Under the pieces are notes generated by a model that searched no databases, was not told the origin of the DNA, and saw nothing but the letters and a program-made list of their open reading frames with translations. Shown here piece by piece: positions 22,257 through 64,000 of a DNA stretch of 64,000 bases. This DNA is from Rhinolophus ferrumequinum (taxonomy: Eukaryota > Chordata > Mammalia > Chiroptera > Rhinolophidae). Where the stretch lies: NCBI RefSeq assembly GCF_004115265.2, contig NC_046307.1, positions 25,698,191-25,762,190 on the forward strand, written 5' to 3'. Position 1 is the first letter of the stretch, and the number at the start of each line of letters is the position of its first letter. The position numbers and the translations under genes are program-made.

Positions 22257-23449
22257 ATTTTTTTTTTAAACAGGGTTTTGACAAGATTTGATGTGCAATT
22301 TAGAATAGTCATTGGTATATGAAAAATGATGACTGGAAAGAAAGCATAGATTTAGAAATACGTATTGAGAGGTGAGTACAGTCATTTGGGTAAGGAGATG
22401 GTGATTTGTATTAGTGATACAGGTACCTATTAGACATAATGTTACTTTGGATGGACCAAAACTAATTCTTTAGTTGCTTAGTGGTATATCTTATCCATTC
22501 AGAAAGCTTGAGTCAATTCCTCAGCGATTTGGCTCTTTGTGGTTCTGATAATTAGGGAGATAGAAATGAAAACCATTTATTCCAGTCAGAATAGGTTGAA
22601 TACATAGTATTGGAAAGAGAGGAGTTGAAAGGAAATGGAGTTGTGTCATTTCTGTTATCTTCTGCTATTGGGTAGTTTTATTGCTTAGTTGTCAAGTAAT
22701 AATTCTTGTTCTTACAAAACAGTAACCAAGGAGTGTACAGGATTCCTCCACCCATAGGTGATGGTTTTTGGTAAATCACGAAGCTGTTTATAATTTCTAA
22801 TGTAATAATACATATTGCTGTTTACTCAAGTGGAAGGGAGTAAATATTGTTCCATTTCTGCAAGCGAAGCACTGGTTCATTTTAGCAGATTGTGGAATTG
22901 GTATCTAGTTCTCCACTTAGTCATGCTTATTTATATCTTTGCAACCAAGAAGATTCTCCAACCCCTAGTAACAATGCATCTTCTTCTTAGAGTTCACGCA
23001 ACTGTGCAGAGAACTAGCAGGATCAGTATTTCCTTTTTGGGGTTTGGCATTTTTAAATTTTAAAGCTAGGTCTAAAAAACAAAAGGAAAAAAAGACCCCA
23101 GTTAAGTCATATCTTTGAAAACTGCTTCTTAAACTTTTTTCTTAGAGAATTCCTGTTAATGTATTTCATCATTGCTGCCAAGAGCAATCCCAGGAAAAAA
23201 AACCTGAAAAATAAACTGGACACGCAAGTAGAAAAGTCTTCACAATGAATCCTCAAAGAAAATCTTTCAATTATTGGGAAAGAGTGCTCCCTCTCAATCC
23301 CATCCCAGGCTGTCGAATTTTTATGTCCTAGCAACTCAGATATTATGGAAACTGTTCAACTATTTAAATAACCAAAGAGAAGGACCTCAAGAGAATGCTC
23401 ATTAGTCAAAAAAAGAAGAAAGAAAAAAAAGAACAAAGACTCATAGTTC

Positions 23450-24390
23450 AATAGTATGTAGGGTCCCATTATGCAATGATCACAAAGGTGGAGGCCAATA
23501 ATCCAAAAATTTGTATCTGCAAAATTAGGAATATGCATTTATACTCAAAGACCACCTGTGGCTCTAATCTATTAGGGCTGATGCAAAAGTAACTGTGGTT
23601 TAAAAGGTTAAAAATAATTGCAAACACAATTATTTGCGCACCAACCTAATAATTCTGAAAGGGTTCTATGATCCAAAAAAGATTAACCACCAAAACAGTA
23701 ATTTCTTCCTGAGCTATTTGATCGCCACAAATAATTTCTTATAAAACTGAAGGGCTAAGACACATTTGAGTAGGTTATTTGTTCTTCCAAAGCTTTATAA
23801 GTGATTTGTTCAAATAAGCAATTACAAGAAACAACAAAACCAAAATTTTGACCTAAAATAAAGTTCAGACATAGGGTAAAAAGTCAACATGATGGGTAAG
23901 GCCTAGTTCACATTCAGTAGACGTTGTAGAGTACAAGGGGAGAGCCCAAGTTAACAAAAACAACTTAAAAAATTTACCAATAGTCATTAAAAGCAACAAT
24001 TCTGTCTCGAACAAGAATGACATGTTTATAATTAGGCGAAGCATTTATAAAGGTAGCTTGTTTAAGAACATAACCCTTTGGGTGATGAAAAAAGTTTCTC
24101 CTCTTTGGATGAAACTTTTGTAAGGCTCTAGAGATGACCAATAATCACTCTTGCAGGTGTTAGTTCTAATAACTACCGCTGGCTTTAGATGATCCTTCAG
24201 TAGGAGACTAAAATTGAGTCCAAAGTCAGATTCTACTGTGTCTAAGGGTAGAGTTCATTCAGACTTGACCCACATTTTGTATTATTTGGTTCCCTGCAAA
24301 AACATCTAGGGACCAGAGCTAATGTCTGGCAGAGGTGAAAGGTTTCAAACATTTTGAATTTGACCCAGTTTTTTAAAGGTCCTTGCAAGT
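23450..24390 (-). other. GEMIN5: GEMIN5 3' UTR, distal end unresolved
   Basis: This is AT-rich sequence downstream of the stop, with no ORF of note. I find no canonical AATAAA on the minus strand in the first 1.5 kb. TATAAA-type variants occur near 24035, 24050 and 23793, and the nearest AATAAA (TTTATT on +) is at 22576-22581. The left coordinate assumes a UTR of about 0.9 kb, the length I recall for human GEMIN5. Confidence 0.45.
23572..23649. mobile_element. MADE1-like mariner MITE (78-bp hairpin)
   Basis: A 78-bp element flanked by TA at 23570-23571 and 23650-23651. Its right end, GCGCACCAACCTAA, is nearly the MADE1/Hsmar1 terminus (TTAGGTTGGTGC inverted) and its left end TTAGGGCTGATGCAAAAGTA is the diverged partner. 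The arms pair as an imperfect hairpin around AGGTTAAAAATAATT. Confidence 0.75.
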
Positions 24391-58430
<34,040 letters not shown>

Positions 58431-59459
58431 CGCCTCCTACAGCCAAGGTACATAATTAAGGGGTTAGACTGGTGGAATCACCTTCTCTCACCGCGGGTTT
58501 TTTCTTTGGACCTATTCAATTACTGTCTCATCAGTAGTTGAACACTGTGTGCTCGGGCACTTTGCTAGTTCTGAAGATGCTTTAAAGATTCCTACAAGAA
58601 GCCAATGAACAAAAATGTAAAAGTTCGAATCAGAAATCAACAAGGAAAGAGTTTGTGCAACTGGGAAATGCAGGCTCTGGGTTCTTTTGCAGAATAGAGT
58701 GACTCTTGATTTGACCAGATGCCTACTTAAGTTGCTGTGGAGGCAAAAGAATGGCAGTGTCCTTCCAAATCAAACATGCCCAAATGCTCAGACTTCTGCG
58801 CTTACGCTGTCTTACGCCTGTATTGCTTGTTTGCATTGGTTATCTGGCACTCCCACATATGTAGCAAACGAAACCTGAGAGATCTAATAAATAATAGAAA
58901 GGTCAGACATATATTTGGATGTGGGTAGGGCCACTAATTTTGGAGCCTTCCAATCTAGATTGACTACTACGTGGTTTTGCCAGTTGTTATCTAAGAGACT
59001 TTAATCTATTCTAAATCTGTTTTTTTATTTGAAGAGGATGATAATCCATGACTTGTTGGGCTGCTGTGAGGAATATTTGAGATTTAGTGAAATGCTTGCT
59101 GGACATATATGGTAGCAAGTGCCCGATGATTAATTTTTATCTCTTGTAGGTCAACCTGGAAATTAATAGGGATTAAGACATCATACTTTGTATTTGAACT
59201 GCTTTTTTTTTTTAAAAGAGCTTTTCACATGATCTCTAGTAATCTTACAACAAAACTGTGCTGTAGGGATAATTATTTCTGACTATTTTGCTGGCTAGTA
59301 AACCTGAGGCCCACCCAGGTTAGGTGGCTCATTCACGGTCTGTTTTCCTAATCCTTTCAGACCATTTGTGTGGTGAGGTTTCGCATTTTTTCTGGATCCC
59401 GGTGAATTTCCGGAAACTCACTAGTTTTCGGCCTTCGTTAAATCATTCATTCCCAAGCA
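58431..59459. other. Divergent intergenic spacer between GEMIN5 and MRPL22
   Basis: About 1 kb of AT-richer sequence between the two CpG promoters. A MIR-like remnant lies at about 59220-59345 (CCTGAGGCCCACCCAGG, GGTGGCTCATTCAC). Nothing coding was recognised. Confidence 0.6.
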
Positions 59460-59700
59460 AGGTTAGGCTGATCACACTTTAAGCGCCGGCAGCGTGTTTG
59501 TAGTCTCCATGACAACACCGCGGGTACTGCTGGGTTTTCAGCTGGGGAGGAAATGCGGGGAATTGCGCATGCGTCTTGTCCGGACGGTGCATGAACTCGG
59601 AGGCTTCCGTAGAGGGTGGGAGGAAGATGGCGGCAGGAATATTGGAACGTTTGGGTAAGAGTTTCTTAATGATTAAAGGGCGGTAGAAGGGAGTGGAAGT
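59460..59700 (+). promoter_or_regulatory. MRPL22: MRPL22 promoter with NRF1, X-box-like and YY1-like sites
   Basis: A compact CpG-containing promoter. TTGCGCATGCGT at 59563-59574 matches the core NRF1 palindrome. GTCTCCATGACAAC at 59503-59516 resembles an RFX X-box (11 of 14). AAGATGGCGGC at 59624-59634 is a YY1-type element over the start codon. NRF1 sites are typical of nuclear genes for mitochondrial proteins. There is no TATA box. Confidence 0.65.
59627..59654 (+). CDS. MRPL22: MRPL22 (uL22m) coding exon 1
   Basis: This is the start of the mitochondrial large-ribosomal-subunit protein L22. Its family lines the peptide exit tunnel. The exon encodes MAAGILERL plus one base, the beginning of an N-terminal mitochondrial presequence (no acidic residue except one Glu, one Arg). 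The donor is TTGG|GTAAGA. The ATG sits inside an AAGATGGCGGC motif (YY1-like) with A at -3 and G at +4. Identity rests on similarity of exons 1 and 2 to human MRPL22 and on position next to GEMIN5. Confidence 0.85.
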
Positions 59701-59735
59701 GGGACTCTGCGTTGACGGCTTGTGTTATATTGCAG

Positions 59736-59778
59736 GTACGTTATGGATGCAGAATCTGAGGGGGAAGCTGGCCGTGGG
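59736..59778 (+). CDS. MRPL22: MRPL22 coding exon 2 (gene continues past window)
   Basis: It encodes GTLWMQNLRGKLAVG, against GALWIHNLRSRGKLALG in the human protein as I recall it, continuing the basic presequence. The acceptor is TATATTGCAG and the donor is GTGGG|GTAAGT, read as GG|GTAAGT in frame. No further MRPL22 exon was found between 59779 and 64000, so the rest lies to the right. Confidence 0.82.
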
Positions 59779-60139
59779 GTAAGTCTCCTCGGAGTAGCAG
59801 AAGGGCCCAAGGCCTCCTTACCAGTCTGTCAATCGCTAAGAGCCTATGTGCCAGGCTCTGCTTTAGGCTCTGGGGCCATGGAGGTGCCAGCTAGTCTTTG
59901 CTTTGTCACCCTATCGTTCTGCCGCCGTATTGCATAGCCCTCAAGGGATCGGGATGACCTGTTACCCAAGGGATATTGTAAATGTCTTTTCTGAACAGTC
60001 TCTTCTGATCTTTCTGAACGTGGTTAGATTCTCCCAGCCATGTTGGAACATCCAACTTTTCTAGTTATCTCTCTCGTTATTTGTTTACTCGAGCCGGGAC
60101 TATTATAGACAGCCGCGGCTTACCTCGGGCCTTGTATGA

Positions 60140-60310
60140 CATGCTTTATATGCGTTATATCATTCTCATAACATCCTATGCAGTATATATACTGCTATAC
60201 CCATCTTTCAGACAAGGAAATTGGAGCTCCAAAAAGTAAAATAACTTGCCTAAGGTCCCCCAGTTATAGGAAGTTTTGAAGCTTTATACTACCCTCAGAG
60301 CGTCCTTTGA
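60140..60310 (+). repeat. MIR SINE
   Basis: TATACCCATCTTTCAGACAA, GGAAATTGGAGCTCCAAAAA and CTTGCCTAAGGTCCCCCAGT are standard MIR core and 3' wording. MRPL22 intron 2. Confidence 0.75.
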
Positions 60311-62099
60311 CCGCAGGACAAAACTGTTCTTTAAGGTTCAGGAATGCAGTTGAGTCAGGACTCAAAAGAAGCCTTTCCCTTTCTCCTTTTCATTGTCCCT
60401 CTTTTGCAGTACAGTGATCGATATTTGGAGATTGATAATTTGATTGTAAATTTGCTGATCAGTGCATTTGTTAGCCTTTATTTGGTTTATATACGCTTTA
60501 GAGACAGCTAAGTCATGTGTGAATCTACTTTTTAACTGTGTGATTTGGGGGAAAGTTACTTATCTCTAAGTTTCAGTTCTCATATGCTATGGAAGTATTA
60601 TTACCTACGTGAGATTTTTTTAAATGAGGATTGAATAATAGGAAGTATGTAATACAGTGTATGGCATATAATAATCCCACCCTAAATTTTAGCTGCTCTT
60701 GCTGTTTTTTATTGTTATAAATTATTATTGAGTTCCCATTACTTTTAGCTCTGTCCTGGGTTCTTGGGTCAGGGGGAGGATGAGGCGGGCTAAAGAAGAA
60801 AATAGTGGGCGCTGGCCCTTAGAATTTGTCTACACTTTGCTTTCTTAGATTATCTTCTATCACTCCATCCCAGCCATGCTGCTTTACTTACTTTTTCTGA
60901 ATATGTTGTGCGTTTACTTGACACTTGGCTTTTTCATGCTCGACCCTCACTTGCTGTCTATCACAGCACTCCTGATTATTTAAAATCCTGTTCAGATGTT
61001 TCCCCTTCAGGAGGTTTTCTCAGCTCTCACTAAAAATGAAATAAATTTCTCCTTTTTTCGCATGTTTGCCTTGAATAGTCGCTTCACGTATACGTGTCTG
61101 TGAGCTTTTACTAGCTTATGTCCCCTGGACAGGTAGGGTCAGTTCTTGGTTTTTTTTTGAGCTCCAACATAGAGTCTTGCGCAAAGTGAGTATTTTGTTA
61201 CTGTTTGTTGATTTAAATTGCCCTGCACTGATTTATACTGGGAAGCTCTGAGCAAGTAACTTAAGCAATTTGGCTTCAGTCTTTTTATCCTTATCATACA
61301 AGACGGTTTGATTTTTCTAGATAATTTCTAAGGCTCTTTCTAGTTCTGAAGTTACATAATTATAAGAATCCCTATTCTGGATTTTCTAATGGGAAATGAT
61401 CACATAAAAACTAAGTAGAAAAGGTATAAATAATGCTCATGATAACTGTGTAAAATCTTAGAGATCATCTAATTCAGAGATTGGAAACTTTAATGGCTGC
61501 CAGACACATAATAGAAATAAATGAATTAGGAGAAGCGGTCCATGTAAAATGAGAGAGTGGTCGGGCCTACGGCAGTCCGTAGAGTGCATTCCTCATATGA
61601 AGGCTTTTAGTTGGATTAAGGAAACAATGCTGCTGACCAAATAAAACTTTTCTGTAGGCTATATTTGGTAGCAGGCTGGCAGTTTTCCAACTGTTGAATT
61701 CCAACTCTCCCATTTTACTGATGGATGCATTTGAGAAGTTTTGTGACTTACTAAAGGTTACAGAGTTAATACATGGCAAACCTAGGAATAAACAAAAAAT
61801 TCTCTGGCTTTCACTAGTGTTCTCCCACACCATGTGAGAGAGAGAGTGATGGGCTCAGAAGAGATTTTCTGGGGAGTTTTTTTGGGAAGAGGTGACTTAA
61901 GTTTTGAATGAAGAATACATTTTGGTGGTTTAGAAATAGAAGGGCTAGTGTAAAACTTTGAAGACACTAGTGACTGAGATGTACATAGGTTAAAACTCCC
62001 CACAAGAAAAAGTTGAAAATGTCGTGCATTAGCAGTTTGGTGGAAAAATGACTACTGCAGTGTGATGTATTTGAATAAACAGTGGGCTACAGAAGATAG

Positions 62100-62275
62100 A
62101 GCTGGTCTCTACCAGGGACAAATATTGTCCCTTAACATTTTACTTAACTTCTCTGAGGCTCAGTTTCCTCATCTCAAAAAAATGAGAATAATATTTACGT
62201 TAGAGGGTGGTTGTGAGAATTGAGAGAATCAATAGTAAAATGTCTGTTGTAGTGCCTGGTACTGTGTAGGTAGAT
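62100..62275 (-). repeat. MIR SINE, minus orientation
   Basis: The + strand reads TTACTTAACTTCTCTGAGGC, TCAGTTTCCTCATCTCAAAA, GTTGTGAGAATTGAGAGAAT and AGTGCCTGGTACTGTGTAGG, the inverse of the MIR core. MRPL22 intron 2. Confidence 0.75.
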
Positions 62276-64000
62276 GTAGGGACAGGGATGATAACGTCAT
62301 GACGTTCTTTCCAAGGAATCAGATATTATGCTGGAACCAATCAGTAACCACTCAATACTCTTAAATGAGATTGCATATTTCATCTGTCAGCCCTACTTCT
62401 ATAGAACACTTAGCCAGAAGATAAGAAACTGAAACATAAATCAGCCTCCTTTTCTATTTAGTTAAGTCACTTGTAAGAGACTTTTCCAAAGTAAAGGGTA
62501 GAAATTATCTCTAATTTTGATTCATCTACACACACATGACTATGACTGGCGAGATTTGACAACCACAATGATTTTGTGCTCTTAATTAATGCTGACCCTG
62601 TCATCTGAGGGGTTGTGATTCCTTGCCTTTTAGGACAGTGGTTCTTAAATGTTTGTCACAAACCCCTTTGAGATATGAGGAAAGCCACAAAACGTCTTCG
62701 CAGAAGAATGCATATTGCAATCATAGCTTTGCTTGTAATTTTATAATCCTCAGTCTGGGAATCTCTGCACTGGGACATCACAACTAAATATTAGCACCTG
62801 TAATGCTAGCCATGCAATGAGTACACAGTAACGATTTCCAACGTGGGAAGTATGTTGGAAAGCATGTTGGGCCGTGGCCCTTGCATTAATGGGTGAAATA
62901 ATATTTCCCTCAATTTATTTTGAAAAATTTCAATCTTATAGGAAAGCTGAAAAAATATTACAGTGTCTCACAAGGCATAGGACAAGCTTCTACAACAACG
63001 AATGACCCAAAATGTTAGTAGTGCAGAGGTTGAGAAATTTTGAGCATATCGTGGTCCAGAGTTGCTGGAATTTCACTTTTTTTGTTTGCTAAACTCTTGT
63101 TCCCTTGTTTGATTGTCCGTGGCTTTTCACAAAGTAAGATTATATTGAGTTATGAGAATATACAGATCAATTCAACCCTTTATTTTAGATTTTAATTGAG
63201 ACGAGAGGATGTTCTTGTATCTTTAAAATGTTATCAGAAGTAGATTTGAAATAAGGAATTTTTTTTTACCTTCACGCATATAATAGAATGCTACTCTCAA
63301 AGTTGAGCCTGAGGCCAGTATTATCTTCATTCAGGACGTGGGTATACCTTGTAGTGAATTTCAAAATGAACTTTGAGTAATAATAGGAAGTATTTATTAG
63401 GAAGAGAGAACTTTGTCTTTCAAATTGTGACTTTAGAAAGTTTCAGGGACTCTGTTTTATCTGAATGAACTCTTAATCTTAAAATTTAGCATGTATCTAT
63501 ACTCTTTAATGTCTATGACTGTGGGTAGAATTTAAAACATGATGCTTTAACTTAATTCTCAAGTATTGGTAGATAGGGACACCAGAATAATGAGAGGAAG
63601 GAAATTCTTCATCTGGTAGTTCCAGTATACCGTCCGCTTTTGGCGTGAGCTCTGGCAGCCTCACCTTACTGTGGGCCCCCCAGTGTGTGTGTTATGTGTA
63701 CAAGCACTTTGTTGAGTTGGTTCACAGCTACCTTGACTCAATTTACAGAGATACAGTGAAGCTAAAGATTTTTGGGATTCCTAGTAAATGAAAGGCTATT
63801 ATCAGTGGTGATATTTGAATTTCAGAATGTTAAGGTTGATCCTAGATGTTTTTCAGTGCTTTTTTTTTTTTTAAAGATTTAACTTATATTGATTCTTTAG
63901 AATGCTAACAGTAAACTAGAGCTCTAGGCAACCTTAAAATTTAATGTTTGGAAAACAACAGTAATAACCCATGCCATCATTTTTTCTTTTTTTAATTATT

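Larger units (their letters stand above)
20000..23450. other. Convergent intergenic interval between CNOT8 and GEMIN5
   Basis: No coding exon was recognised. It contains a mariner derivative (about 20248-20490), L2-like diverged sequence (about 20780-21000 and 21330-21760) and a rearranged SINE (21808-22256). The rest is AT-rich unique sequence, which may include distal GEMIN5 3' UTR. Confidence 0.6.
59779..64000 (+). other. MRPL22: MRPL22 intron 2 (partial)
   Basis: No further exon was recognised. It contains a MIR (about 60140-60310, +), a minus-strand MIR (about 60510-60680), L2 (about 60840-61215, +), a minus-strand MIR (about 62100-62275) and a hAT-type fragment (about 62636-62775, CAGTGGTTCTTAAATG...CCCCTTTGAGA). 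Confidence 0.75.

Overview
The window is mammalian nuclear DNA, most likely from a bat of the Rhinolophoidea (horseshoe or roundleaf bats). Exons are short and GT-AG spliced, introns are large, promoters sit in CpG islands, and about half the sequence is old L1, L2, MIR and DNA-transposon debris. The taxonomic clue is a set of tRNA-derived SINEs of the kind I associate with rhinolophoid bats (Rhin-1-like), some with intact target-site duplications. No prokaryotic, viral, CRISPR or plasmid features are present, and I recognised no LTR element or other virus-like copy.

Three protein genes were reconstructed codon by codon. CNOT8 (+) has a non-coding first exon ending at 6206 and six coding exons from 11909 to 18607, giving 292 aa, then a 3' UTR with an AATAAA at 19969. 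GEMIN5 (-) lies in full between its ATG at 58150 and stop at 24391. Its 28 coding exons sum to 4533 nt (1510 aa), every intron is GT-AG, and the frame stays open. MRPL22 (+) begins at 59627, with two coding exons present, and runs off the right edge. The order matches the mammalian CNOT8-GEMIN5-MRPL22 block (human 5q33.2).

Layout: 1-5300 is intergenic, or the 5' end of a divergent neighbour (FAXDC2 in human), with L1, L2 and MIR remnants. 5560-6260 is the CNOT8 CpG-island promoter, with an RFX X-box at 5359. 6207-18457 holds CNOT8 introns and exons. 20000-24390 is a convergent interval that carries both 3' ends, a mariner deletion derivative, a rearranged SINE and a MADE1-like hairpin element. 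24391-58150 is GEMIN5. 58150-59627 is the divergent GEMIN5/MRPL22 promoter region. 59779-64000 is MRPL22 intron 2.

The genes share no pathway. CNOT8 is a DEDD deadenylase of CCR4-NOT, GEMIN5 is the snRNA-binding and cap-binding WD40 subunit of the SMN complex, and MRPL22 is a mitoribosomal large-subunit protein. The coding content is ordinary and I see no undescribed coding system. The items most worth a second look are non-coding: two Pumilio-type motifs in the CNOT8 3' UTR, the TA-flanked MADE1-like hairpin near the GEMIN5 3' end, a TA-flanked long-TIR element in GEMIN5 intron 14, a short mariner derivative that keeps a transposase C-terminal frame, and young SINE insertions.
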